This document shows, piece by piece, positions 34,543 through 42,882 of a stretch of DNA of 64,000 bases. Under the pieces are notes generated by a model. The model saw only the letters and a list, made by a program, of their open reading frames with translations, was not told the origin of the DNA and made no database searches. Within the stretch, counting starts at the first letter, position 1. Each line of letters opens with the position of its first letter. Source of the stretch: Anaerolineae bacterium (GTDB lineage Bacteria > Chloroflexota > Anaerolineae > Aggregatilineales > Phototrophicaceae); contig JAJDXR010000007.1 of NCBI GenBank assembly GCA_022823165.1, positions 50,597 through 114,596 of the forward strand. Reading direction: 5' to 3'. The position numbers were made by a program, and so were the translations under genes.

Positions 34543-35622
34543 ATGACCGATTCAGCCTCCAACCTCAGACCGGTTCCGCCGGGCGATTTTGCCGGCTGGA
34601 GCCTGGACGCGCAGAAGGAGCTGTATCGCGAGCTTGCCGCTGCGGCGCTGGCTTTGTGGGGCTTGGGCGCAGGCGATCTCAGTTGGCTGAGCTACAGCTC
34701 CAACGCCGTCCTGGCAGTAAAATCGACCGCCAAGCGCTACATCTTGCGTCTGAGCTTGCCGAGCCGGGTGCGGGAATCGCGATTGCGCTCGGAGCTGAGC
34801 TGGCTGCGGTCGATACAGCAGCGGACAGATTTGCTGGCGCCCAAGCCGGTAGCGCTGACTCTCAAAGGGAAGGCGCGATTTTACGCCTCGGCGCCGCATA
34901 AACTGCTGCCGCCGCCGCATCGCGTCTATTGCGCCTTGTTCGAGCATATTGACGGCCGGCAAAAGTCAGCTGGCGAATTGAGCGCAGCCGATTGCAATCG
35001 AATCGGACGCTACCTGGGACGATTGCATCAAGACGCGCAATTCGATCCGCCGGCTGGTTTTGACCGGCCTCGCCTCGATCAGCGCGGATTATTCGGCTCG
35101 GATTCTCCCTACCAGTCCGCGCGGGAGAGCCAAGCGCTCGAGGCCGGGCAGCGCGAGGTCTTCGCGCGGGTGGCCGGGCGCGTGAGCCAGGTGATGGCGC
35201 GGCTTGATCGCCAGCCGAGCAGTTTCGGATTGATTCATGCCGACTTGCTGGCGAAGAATGTGCTTTTCGATGGCGACAGGATCGCCGCCCTTGACTTTGA
35301 ATACAGCGGCTGGGCTTACTTTCTGTATGATTTGGCGCCACTGCTGTGGCAGTTGCGAGGCGAGCGCAGCGCCGACTACGCCCAGCTCGAGCGCGCGCTG
35401 CTGGCCGGTTATCAATCGGCGCGCCCTGCTGCAACTATCGACCGCGACGCGCTTGAGGCTTTCCTCGCCGCTCGTCAGTTGGCGTCTTGCCGCTGGCTGC
35501 TGCAAAACCTGCATCATCCAAAAGTGCGCGACCTAGCTCCCGCTCTGATAGGCCAGCGTACGGCTGAGCTGGCAGCGTTTCTCAGCAGTGGCGTATTAAT
35601 GCGGCAGTCGCCGACGCTCTGA
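34543..35622 (+). CDS. APH-like phosphotransferase (aminoglycoside/homoserine kinase fold)
   Basis: A 359-residue kinase-fold protein. The catalytic loop LIHADLLAKNVLFDGD (HxDxxxxN) and the metal-binding LDFEYSGWAYFLYDLA are those of the APH/choline kinase/HomK group. The N-lobe has YILRLSLPSRV with the ATP-binding lysine equivalent replaced or shifted (AVKSTAKRYILR). The physiological substrate is likely a small metabolite; antibiotic resistance should not be assumed. It lies 25 bp before an MFS gene on the same strand. Confidence 0.8.
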   Translation: MTDSASNLRPVPPGDFAGWSLDAQKELYRELAAAALALWGLGAGDLSWLSYSSNAVLAVKSTAKRYILRLSLPSRVRESRLRSELSWLRSIQQRTDLLAPKPVALTLKGKARFYASAPHKLLPPPHRVYCALFEHIDGRQKSAGELSAADCNRIGRYLGRLHQDAQFDPPAGFDRPRLDQRGLFGSDSPYQSARESQALEAGQREVFARVAGRVSQVMARLDRQPSSFGLIHADLLAKNVLFDGDRIAALDFEYSGWAYFLYDLAPLLWQLRGERSADYAQLERALLAGYQSARPAATIDRDALEAFLAARQLASCRWLLQNLHHPKVRDLAPALIGQRTAELAAFLSSGVLMRQSPTL

Positions 35623-35647
35623 CCGCGCCGGAAAATCGGGAGCCTCT

Positions 35648-36901
35648 ATGCTGACAAGATACCGGGCATTTAACCCGGACGCCTACAAGTTGTACCTGCT
35701 GATGACGGCGGCGCAGTCGCTGGCTCTGACCACTGTGTTTACGATTAATTTAGTTTATCAAGTGCGGCAGGTCGGCTTGAATCCGCTGCAACTGGTCTTG
35801 GTCGGCGCCACCCTCGAGCTGACCGCATTCCTGATGGAGATTCCCACCGGCGTGGTGGCGGATGTCTACAGTCGGCGGCTTTCGATCATCCTCGGCTTTC
35901 TGCTGCTGGGCGCCGGCTTTGTGGTGGAGGGCAGCCTGCCGCTGTTTGAAGCCCTGCTGGCGGCGCAGGTCATCACGGGGCTGGGTTATACCTTCCTCAG
36001 CGGCGCGACCTCGGCCTGGGTTGTGGACGAGATTGGGCCTGAGCGCGCCGGCGCCGCGTTTCTGCGCGCGTCACAGCTGGCGCAGGTGACGAGCTTCCTG
36101 GCGATATTCGTCAGCGTAGCGCTGGCCAGCATCAGCTTGCAGACTGCCATCATCGCCGGCGGATTGCTATTGATTCTGCTGGCCGGTCTGCTGGCTGTGG
36201 TCATGCCGGAGCGCGGCTTCAAGCGGCGGCAAGCGGATGAGCGCGAGACCTGGCGGGCGCTCTTCTCGACCCTGCGCGCCGGCCTGTCCTTAATCCGAGC
36301 CAGCCGGATATTGATGCTGATCATGCTGGCGACCATCATTCACGGCGCCTTCAGCGAGGGCTTTGACCGGCTGTCGATCGCCCACATCCTCGAGAATTTC
36401 AGCTTGCCGTCTTTGGGGACTGTCAACGAGGTTGCCTGGTTCGGCATCATCAGCGCGGTATCCATGCCGCTGAGCCTGGCCGCGACCGAGATTTTGCGGC
36501 GCAAGCTCGACCTGTCCGACGGGCGCTTGGTGGCCAAGACCCTGATGCTGATCTACATGTTGATGATCGGCAGCGTGTTGCTCTTCACGCTGGGCGAGAG
36601 CTTCGCGCTGATATTGCTGGGCTTGTGGCTGGCGCAGGCCGCGCGCCAAGTGCGCAATCCCTTGATGGAAGCCTGGATCAATTTATACGTCGACTCGGAT
36701 GTTCGGGCGACGGTGCTGTCAATACAGGGACAAGCGGACGCCTTGGGTCAGATCGGCGGCGGACCGGTGGTCGGCGCTATCGGGCTGATGTCGTCTGTGC
36801 GTACTGCCATATCGGTGTCGGGCTTGATGCTGCTGCCGATACTGCTGGTGTTCCGGCGGACGCTGTCCGGGGATACGGGCGTCAATCGCAAGTCGGAGTA
36901 G
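35648..36901 (+). CDS. MFS transporter
   Basis: A 417-residue membrane protein with 12 helices. MEIPTGVVADVYSRRLSIILG is the motif A loop of the DHA3-like branch. The acidic partner residues of antiporters in TM1 are not obvious. GGGAG lies 6 nt before the ATG. Its position after the phosphotransferase gene suggests a shared transcript, but no common substrate can be named. Confidence 0.82.
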   Translation: MLTRYRAFNPDAYKLYLLMTAAQSLALTTVFTINLVYQVRQVGLNPLQLVLVGATLELTAFLMEIPTGVVADVYSRRLSIILGFLLLGAGFVVEGSLPLFEALLAAQVITGLGYTFLSGATSAWVVDEIGPERAGAAFLRASQLAQVTSFLAIFVSVALASISLQTAIIAGGLLLILLAGLLAVVMPERGFKRRQADERETWRALFSTLRAGLSLIRASRILMLIMLATIIHGAFSEGFDRLSIAHILENFSLPSLGTVNEVAWFGIISAVSMPLSLAATEILRRKLDLSDGRLVAKTLMLIYMLMIGSVLLFTLGESFALILLGLWLAQAARQVRNPLMEAWINLYVDSDVRATVLSIQGQADALGQIGGGPVVGAIGLMSSVRTAISVSGLMLLPILLVFRRTLSGDTGVNRKSE

Positions 36902-36992
36902 GCAGGTTTTCATTTGCCGGTCGCGGCTTCGCAATGATCAGGCTTAAGCTGTAGAATGGCATGAATTGCCTGGAACGAGACAGGGAGGCCAC

Positions 36993-37715
36993 ATGAATAC
37001 GCAGGACATGCTGATGGAACTGAGGAATTTTGATACACCTTCTATTACCAATGTGGTGGCGACCTATCCGGATTCTCCGCTGTGCCTGGGTCTCTACAAC
37101 CCCTGGAGCGAGAACTGGTATACCGATCAGTCGATTCGCTGTATGTACCCCGAGTTGGGGCGGCGCGCGGGTTACGCTGTTACATGTGTTTATGGGCTGC
37201 CGGACGCGAATTTTTCGCGGCTGAGTTTTATTGATGTGCTGGAGGCGATGGAAGCTTCGCCGCGGCCCGCGGTGCTGGTGATTGAGCAGAAGTTCCCGCC
37301 CGAAATCGCGGGTAAGGTCGGGCTGGCCGGGGGCAATATGGTCTCGGCCATGAAGGCCCTGGGCTGCGTCGGCTTGGTGTCCAACGGACCCTCGCGCGAT
37401 TTGGATGAGATACGCGAGATGGATTTCCAGTATATGCTGAGCGGCGTGACCGCGGGCCACGGCGCTATGGCGGTGCAGGCTGTCAATGTGCCGGTGTCTG
37501 TAGGCGGCATGGATGTGGCCCCCGGCGAGCTGATCCACATGGACGAGAACGGCGCCTGCAAGTTCCCGGCCGACAAACTGGGGGCTGTCCTGGAGAATGC
37601 TCGCGCCTTGCAGCAAGAAGAAGCCGAGCGCATGAGCGCGCTGCAAGCTGCCGGGTCGGCGGCCGAATTGCGCGCGATATTCGGTGGTCACAGCTATGGC
37701 GATGACGAGGAATAA
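36993..37715 (+). CDS. RraA-like / HMG aldolase family protein
   Basis: A 240-residue protein with the RraA/4-hydroxy-4-methyl-2-oxoglutarate aldolase core: GGNMVSAMKALGCVGLVSNG and the metal-proximal Arg-Asp in SRDLDEIREM. In enzymes of this fold these residues cleave pyruvate-type aldols; RraA in E. coli instead inhibits RNase E. Which applies is unclear. The Arg-Asp pair is kept, favouring an aldolase. GGGAGG lies 5 nt before the ATG at 36993; the frame upstream is not used. Confidence 0.8.
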   Translation: MNTQDMLMELRNFDTPSITNVVATYPDSPLCLGLYNPWSENWYTDQSIRCMYPELGRRAGYAVTCVYGLPDANFSRLSFIDVLEAMEASPRPAVLVIEQKFPPEIAGKVGLAGGNMVSAMKALGCVGLVSNGPSRDLDEIREMDFQYMLSGVTAGHGAMAVQAVNVPVSVGGMDVAPGELIHMDENGACKFPADKLGAVLENARALQQEEAERMSALQAAGSAAELRAIFGGHSYGDDEE

Positions 37716-37761
37716 TCTGACGAGAAGGCGTTGCGCTTCAGAATATCGTTGAGGAGGAATT

Positions 37762-38625
37762 ATGCAGGGCAAACGTATACTGATTACCGGCGCCACCAAC
37801 GGTATTGGCAAACAGTCGGCGCTGGAATTGGCGCGGATGGGCGCGGAAATCGTCATCGTCGGCCGCGATGAAGTCAAGACGCGCAAGGTCAGCATCGACA
37901 TCAAGCAGCTGAGCGGCAATTCGAATATCGACCTGGCCGTCGGCGATCTGTCCTCTATGGATGAGGTGCGCCGCATCGCCAGCGAGTATCGCGACACCTA
38001 CGGTCGGCTGGATGTACTGCTTAACAATGCCGGCGCCTCGTTTTCGACATTTGAAACCTCTGTCGATGGCTACGAGAAGACTTTTGCGCTGAATCACCTT
38101 AGCTACTACCTGCTAACGAATCTGCTGCTGGATACCATCAAGCTGACAGCGCGTGACCACGGCGAAGCCAGAATCATTAATGTTTCATCCAGCGCGCACA
38201 CGGCGGCGGGGCCCGCGGGCGTCCGATATGACGAACTGCGCGGCGGCGGCAAATTCCGCGCGTTTCGCGTTTATGGCGGCAGCAAGCTGGCCAACGTGCT
38301 TTTCACTTATGAGTTGGCGCGGCGGCTGGAAGGCGCGGATGTGACCGTAAATGCCGTGCATCCCGGGCTGGTGAACACAGGATTTGGCGACAATATGACC
38401 GGCTTCATGCGCTACTTTTTCAAATTAATGAAAACAGTCGCGGGTCGGTCGCCGCGGAAGGGCGCGGAAACGCTGGTCTACCTGGCGTCTTCTCCAGATG
38501 TCCAGGGCGTTACGGGCAAATACTGGTTTGACAAGAAGGCAGTATCGTCAAGCGATAAATCATACGACCGCGAGCAGCAAACGAAGCTGTGGGAGTTCAG
38601 CGCCGCCGCAACCGGCCTGGATTAG
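37762..38625 (+). CDS. Short-chain dehydrogenase/reductase (retinol dehydrogenase-like)
   Basis: A 287-residue Rossmann oxidoreductase with TGATNGIGK (TGxxxGxG NAD(P) loop), DVLLNNAGA, catalytic Ser in INVSSSAHT and YGGSKLAN (YxxxK). The Arg in IVGRDE suggests NADP preference. The sequence style matches the classical retinol/WW-domain-like SDRs that reduce lipophilic carbonyls. A strong GAGGAGG is 5 nt before the ATG, following the RraA-like gene by 46 bp. Confidence 0.88.
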   Translation: MQGKRILITGATNGIGKQSALELARMGAEIVIVGRDEVKTRKVSIDIKQLSGNSNIDLAVGDLSSMDEVRRIASEYRDTYGRLDVLLNNAGASFSTFETSVDGYEKTFALNHLSYYLLTNLLLDTIKLTARDHGEARIINVSSSAHTAAGPAGVRYDELRGGGKFRAFRVYGGSKLANVLFTYELARRLEGADVTVNAVHPGLVNTGFGDNMTGFMRYFFKLMKTVAGRSPRKGAETLVYLASSPDVQGVTGKYWFDKKAVSSSDKSYDREQQTKLWEFSAAATGLD

Positions 38626-38632
38626 CGCGGAG

Positions 38633-38998
38633 TCAGGGCAGGTCGCCGGGCAGTGTGAAGCCGGCGTCCGATTCAACCAGGTCAAACAGCGCAACAACAG
38701 CGTCCAGATTAAGCGGACCGTAGAGATGCGGAAAACTTGCTTCGCGGGATGTCGCGGCGACTGACGCAGGCTGCGGGTGTGCCGGCGCTTCCCAGCGTAA
38801 TCCCGCAGTGAGCTTGCTTTCGTCGATGCAGAGCAGTTGAAGTTCCCGCGCGCCGCGGTAGAAGTCATTGGCTACGGACAAGATTTGATCTCGCCGAGAG
38901 CAGTGGATGAAGCCGTCGGCGGCCAGCGAGGGCGGGCGGTAACTCCCGAGCAATTTGGCTTCGGTCCAGCGCGCGCGCCGGGCGATGTGATAGATCAT
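38633..38998 (-). CDS. DUF952 family protein
   Basis: A 121-residue soluble protein with the DUF952 signature DGFIHCSRRDQI, the ANDFYRG block and FPHLYGPL. The fold is small and the function unknown, though the conserved His/Ser/Asp suggest a ligand site. Its ATG overlaps the stop codon of the upstream PLP enzyme gene (ATGA), so the two are translated together. Confidence 0.85.
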   Translation of the reverse strand: MIYHIARRARWTEAKLLGSYRPPSLAADGFIHCSRRDQILSVANDFYRGARELQLLCIDESKLTAGLRWEAPAHPQPASVAATSREASFPHLYGPLNLDAVVALFDLVESDAGFTLPGDLP

Positions 38999-40119
38999 GC
39001 CAGCGCCTGCTGCAAATCGGCGATCAAATCGGCCGGATGCTCCAGACCGATGGAAACGCGCAGCAGATTAGCCGGCGTGTCCGTGCCTTCTTCGATTGAT
39101 TCGCGGTGTTCGATCAAGCTGTGCGTACCGCCGAAGCTGGTGGCGCTGGTGAAGAGCCGCAGCCGGTTGACCAAATCAATGGCCGCTTGCCGCCCGCCTT
39201 TCACGAGAATCGACATCAGCCCGCTGCCGACGCTCATCTGGCGCAGCGCCAGGTCGTATTGCGGATGGCTGGGATGGTGGGGGTAGAGAACGCGCTCGAT
39301 CCTGGGATGATCGGCCAGGAAGCAGGCGACTTGCAGGGCGTTCTCGCTGTGGGCGCGGACGCGATAGGCGAGACTCTGCAGGCCGCGCGCCGCCAGCCAG
39401 CAATTCATCGGCGAGAGGACGCCGCCGCCGATCCGCACCAGCCGCATGACGCGCTCGGCCAATTCGTCCGCTTCGGCGAAGATGATGGCGCCGCCCAATA
39501 CATCGTGGTGGCCGGCGATATATTTGGTCAGGGACATAACCACGATATCGGCGCCCAGCGCGATGGGGCTCTGCGCCACCGGCGTGGCGACGGTATTGTC
39601 TACCAGCAGCGCCGCGCCCTTCTCATGCGCGATATCGGCAATGGCGGCGATATCCGCCAGGCGGATCAGCGGGTTGGTGGGCGACTCCAGGATGAGCATT
39701 TTTGTGTCCGGACGCATGGCGGCCCGCACGGCGCTCAGGTCGCTCATATCGACATAAGTGGTTTCCAGGCCCCAGGGCGCGAAAAACTCGTTGAGCTGTA
39801 CGCGAATGCCGAAGTACATGTCATCGCTGGACAGGATATGATCGCCGGGGCGCAGCGCCTGAAAAAGCGTCAGCATGGCCGCCGAGCCACTGGCGACGGC
39901 ATGGGCAACGGCGCCGCCTTCCAGCTGCGCCAGGGTCGCTTCCAGCGCGGCCCGGTTAGGATTCTGCCAGCGCGTGTAGATTAGCTGGTCGGGGCTGTGG
40001 TCCTCGCCGGTCGTCTCGTATTCAAAGGTTGTGCTGAGCACAATCGGCGGCACGATGGCGCCGCTGGCTGGGTCGGTATTGGCATTGTGAACCGCTCGGG
40101 TTTCCGGTCGCAGGCTCAT
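38995..40119 (-). CDS. Cystathionine gamma-synthase/lyase family PLP enzyme
   Basis: A 374-residue Cys/Met-metabolism PLP enzyme. It has YTRWQNPNRAALE, SGSAAMLTLFQAL (phosphate-binding), LVDNTVATP (Asp pairing the PLP nitrogen) and VVMSLTKYIAGHHDVLGG with the Schiff-base Lys. C-terminal FGGTHSLIEHR is typical. It catalyses a gamma-replacement or elimination between cysteine and homoserine derivatives; the direction cannot be settled. It starts at 40119 with AGGAG 6 nt away; upstream in-frame codons are not conserved. It is near the sulfur-transfer operon but separately promoted. Confidence 0.88.
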   Translation of the reverse strand: MSLRPETRAVHNANTDPASGAIVPPIVLSTTFEYETTGEDHSPDQLIYTRWQNPNRAALEATLAQLEGGAVAHAVASGSAAMLTLFQALRPGDHILSSDDMYFGIRVQLNEFFAPWGLETTYVDMSDLSAVRAAMRPDTKMLILESPTNPLIRLADIAAIADIAHEKGAALLVDNTVATPVAQSPIALGADIVVMSLTKYIAGHHDVLGGAIIFAEADELAERVMRLVRIGGGVLSPMNCWLAARGLQSLAYRVRAHSENALQVACFLADHPRIERVLYPHHPSHPQYDLALRQMSVGSGLMSILVKGGRQAAIDLVNRLRLFTSATSFGGTHSLIEHRESIEEGTDTPANLLRVSIGLEHPADLIADLQQALA

Positions 40120-40154
40120 GAGGGCTCCTGTTCGGATGGTATGAATTGCCGCCA

Positions 40155-40184
40155 ATCATAGCGGCAAGGTTTCGCGCCTGCCAA
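40155..40184 (-). promoter_or_regulatory. Promoter of the cystathionine-synthase-like gene
   Basis: On the minus strand TTGGCA (40184-40179), an 18-nt spacer and TATGAT (40160-40155) predict a start near 40148 and a UTR of about 30 nt. No leader ORF fits in this UTR. Confidence 0.55.
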
Positions 40185-40308
40185 GCGGGAGTGAGAAATG
40201 CCTCAGAATTGAGCGCGATTCTGTGGAATCAGTGTAAACTTTCAATGTAAGCGGGATCAGCGTCAGTACTCAGTTGGCGACAGCGGCGCTGCGCAGGGGA
40301 GGTGGTCC

Positions 40309-40836
40309 ATGCCGGACATGCTTGTCAAACTCTACGATATTCCGGAGTTGGCGCCCGTTCTGGCGAGCCAGCGGGACAGGGGCATCACCATCAGGCGCGG
40401 CATGCCGCCGGAAAAATTCCTGGCGCTTGAATGGATCGGCCGGCATTTCAGCCAGTATTGGGTGTCCGAGGCCGATGTGGCTTTCGCGGCTCATCCGCCC
40501 ACGATTTATCTGGCGCATCGCGGCGAGCAGGTGCTTGGCTTCGCCTGTTACGATACGGCGCGCAAGAATTTCTTCGGGCCGACGGGCGTGGATGAAGCCG
40601 AGCGCGGCCAAGGCATCGGCAAGGCGCTCTTGCTGGCGGCACTGCATGCCATGCGCGCGGACGGTTATATGTATGGCATCATCGGCTGGGCGGGCCCGGT
40701 CAGCTACTATGAGAAAACGGTTGACGCTGTGGTCATCCCGGATTCAGAGCCGCCGGGCAGCTACCGCGGCATGCTGGGTACGCATAGTATCTTTACCGAA
40801 GGCGCGCCAGCCGATTCATACCTCGAGGCGTACTAG
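40309..40836 (+). CDS. GNAT family N-acetyltransferase
   Basis: A 175-residue protein with the acetyl-CoA loop EAERGQGIGKALLLAALHAM (RGxGxGK) and the preceding strand QVLGFACYDTA. The C-terminal part (IIGWAGPVSYYEKTV) is typical of an uncharacterised bacterial GNAT group. GGGGAGG lies 7 nt before the ATG. It converges with sufE, and the two stop codons share the palindrome CTAG at 40833-40836. Confidence 0.82.
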   Translation: MPDMLVKLYDIPELAPVLASQRDRGITIRRGMPPEKFLALEWIGRHFSQYWVSEADVAFAAHPPTIYLAHRGEQVLGFACYDTARKNFFGPTGVDEAERGQGIGKALLLAALHAMRADGYMYGIIGWAGPVSYYEKTVDAVVIPDSEPPGSYRGMLGTHSIFTEGAPADSYLEAY

Positions 40837-41282
40837 ATCTGGGCGGATTTCAAGCGCTGCCTGGCTTGGTAAACGACCGCGTTGACGAGCTCGGTCAAGC
40901 CGCGCCCCTTGCCCATCGAGATGTCCTTGCCAAAAAATGTGAAGACAAATTCGCCATTTACAGCCGCCACTTGCTCCAGGGGCGCGCCGCTGCAGGAGCG
41001 GTCCAGGATGGCGCTCATGGCCATCGCCGATAATCCTTGCGGATTCAGAACATCGAAGTAAAAGTCGAGTGTGCCGTCTTCGCGATCCAGCGCCCAGACA
41101 AAAGCCTCGGATTCACAGCCAATGACGCGCTGCGCTTCGTCGTAGGGTTTCGTGGCGACAGACTCAGGCACAGGCTGGAACTCGTCGGCGATCGCAATCA
41201 GGAAATCGACTCGCTCTTCCCGCGAAGTCACAAAGCCGAAGTCATCCAGGTATTCCTGCAATATGGGCGGGTAATCAGCCAC
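40833..41282 (-). CDS. sufE: SufE-like cysteine desulfuration protein
   Basis: A 149-residue SufE-family protein. The sulfur-accepting cysteine is in RVIGCESEAFVW, as in SufE where a loop Cys takes persulfide from SufS. The FGKDISMGKGRGLTELV end is conserved. It accepts or relays sulfane sulfur for Fe-S clusters or thio-cofactors. GTG start with AGAGG 6 nt upstream. It follows the rhodanese gene by 78 bp, probably in one transcript, so both would share the cysteine-leader control. A 12-bp tandem repeat lies in that gap. Confidence 0.88.
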   Translation of the reverse strand: MADYPPILQEYLDDFGFVTSREERVDFLIAIADEFQPVPESVATKPYDEAQRVIGCESEAFVWALDREDGTLDFYFDVLNPQGLSAMAMSAILDRSCSGAPLEQVAAVNGEFVFTFFGKDISMGKGRGLTELVNAVVYQARQRLKSAQI

Positions 41283-41299
41283 GACCGCCTCTCTTGATG

Positions 41300-41323
41300 T
41301 AGGTGATATGATAGGTGATATGA
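41300..41323. repeat. 12-bp perfect tandem duplication between rhodanese and sufE
   Basis: TAGGTGATATGA is repeated twice without mismatch (41300-41311 and 41312-41323) in the 78-bp intergenic spacer. This is a likely replication-slippage event that adds length upstream of the sufE ribosome-binding site. Confidence 0.9.
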
Positions 41324-41360
41324 GGAAGAGACGCGCTCTTCCCCGACCTGTCGCTAGCGA

Positions 41361-42221
<861 letters not shown>

Positions 42222-42288
42222 CTTGCTGCTCCTTATGGACTAATCTTGTTTGGAATTGCCTGAGCTAATGCCCGCCTCGAGCGCAAAC

Positions 42289-42325
42289 AAAAAAGCCAAC
42301 CGCTGCGGGCTGACTTGTCGGTGGC
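42289..42325 (-). terminator. Attenuator terminator upstream of the rhodanese gene
   Basis: On the minus strand GCCACCG (42325-42319) pairs with CGGTTGGC (42302-42295, one bulged T) over a 16-nt loop and is followed at once by TTTTTTG (42294-42288). It sits between the leader ORF stop (42362) and the rhodanese ATG (42221). The CCAC of its left arm can instead pair with GTGG at 42351-42348 in a competing hairpin that also contains GCCG/CGGT, so a terminator/antiterminator switch is possible. Confidence 0.65.
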
Positions 42326-42361
42326 GAACAACCGTATAGGCGGCGAACCACTCACACCCGC

Positions 42362-42424
42362 TTAGCAGTCGACTTCCGTACAACAATACTGGAGGGGCGT
42401 GAAAACCAGGTTCAATTCGCTCAT
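42362..42424 (-). CDS. Cysteine-rich leader peptide (20 residues)
   Basis: A 21-codon ORF, MSELNLVFTP then LQYCCTEVDC and TAA. Three of the last seven residues are cysteine: tandem TGT-TGT codons and a TGC next to the stop. The promoter directly upstream places +1 on the A of the ATG, so the message would be leaderless and needs no Shine-Dalgarno. It is followed by an intrinsic terminator and then by a sulfurtransferase gene. Low Cys-tRNA would stall ribosomes at the Cys codons and favour readthrough. Polycysteine leaderless ORFs with this role are known upstream of CysA-type rhodanese operons in mycobacteria. Function here is inferred from arrangement. Confidence 0.7.
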   Translation of the reverse strand: MSELNLVFTPLQYCCTEVDC

Positions 42425-42430
42425 ACGCTT

Positions 42431-42459
42431 AGCATAGCACAGGCAATTTGAGAATTCAA
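42431..42459 (-). promoter_or_regulatory. Promoter giving a leaderless leader-peptide transcript
   Basis: On the minus strand TTGAAT (42459-42454), a 17-nt spacer and TATGCT (42436-42431) are followed by exactly six bases (AAGCGT) and then the ATG at 42424. With normal -10 to +1 spacing, transcription begins at the A of the start codon. Confidence 0.6.
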
Positions 42460-42477
42460 GCCGACAGGCTCGACCGA

Positions 42478-42882
42478 TCACGACTCCAACATGAAAGGCG
42501 GCAGGTCGAGCGAGGCGGTCAGGTCATTGAAACAGAGTTGACACTGCCTGAGCTTCAGCGAGATATGCAGGCCGCGCGGCAGCGTGAAATGGAAGCGGCC
42601 GCGTCCGATGCTGCCGATCACGGGTTTGCGCAGCGCCACCACATAAACGCCAGCCGCGTCCTGGTCGGTACTCAGCCGCCAGCCAAAGCGCGCCCGCAGC
42701 TCGACCTTGGCCAGAATCTGCGGCTGGTCATGCAGATCCAATCTAATGTCGGATTGTTCCGCCTGCAGGAAGAGCGTGTTGGGGGGCCTGACATCCCACT
42801 GAAAGCGCTGCGTCTCCAGCGCCAGTTCTCGCGCTGAATTGAGCAGTTGCGCGGCTTTCAAGACTTTGCCCGCATGGCGCAT
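42478..42882 (-). CDS. Hypothetical protein, 134 residues
   Basis: No family recognised. The N-terminus is a short helix (MRHAGKVLKAAQLLNSARELALE). The rest alternates hydrophobic and polar residues as in a beta-sandwich (e.g. DIRLDLHDQPQILAKVELRA, GRFHFTLPRGLHISLKL), with a CQLC pair near residue 113 that could bind metal or form a disulfide. The ATG overlaps the last base of the upstream aminotransferase stop codon (TAATG), so it belongs to that operon. It ends about 20 bp before the -35 box of the leader promoter. Confidence 0.6.
   Translation of the reverse strand: MRHAGKVLKAAQLLNSARELALETQRFQWDVRPPNTLFLQAEQSDIRLDLHDQPQILAKVELRARFGWRLSTDQDAAGVYVVALRKPVIGSIGRGRFHFTLPRGLHISLKLRQCQLCFNDLTASLDLPPFMLES

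Noticed and set aside
34543..35622. Antibiotic-resistance aminoglycoside phosphotransferase
   Set aside because: The APH fold is shared by many metabolic kinases, and nothing in the context or sequence indicates drug specificity.
36882..37997. Leftward 371-codon open frame
   Set aside because: It lies antisense to the well-supported RraA-like and SDR genes. Its translation has no family features and no ribosome-binding site, so it is a shadow of GC-rich codon use.
40120..40308. Possible amino-acid leader peptide before the cystathionine-synthase-like gene
   Set aside because: I looked for one because of the two other attenuators. The predicted UTR is only about 30 nt and contains neither an ORF nor a terminator.
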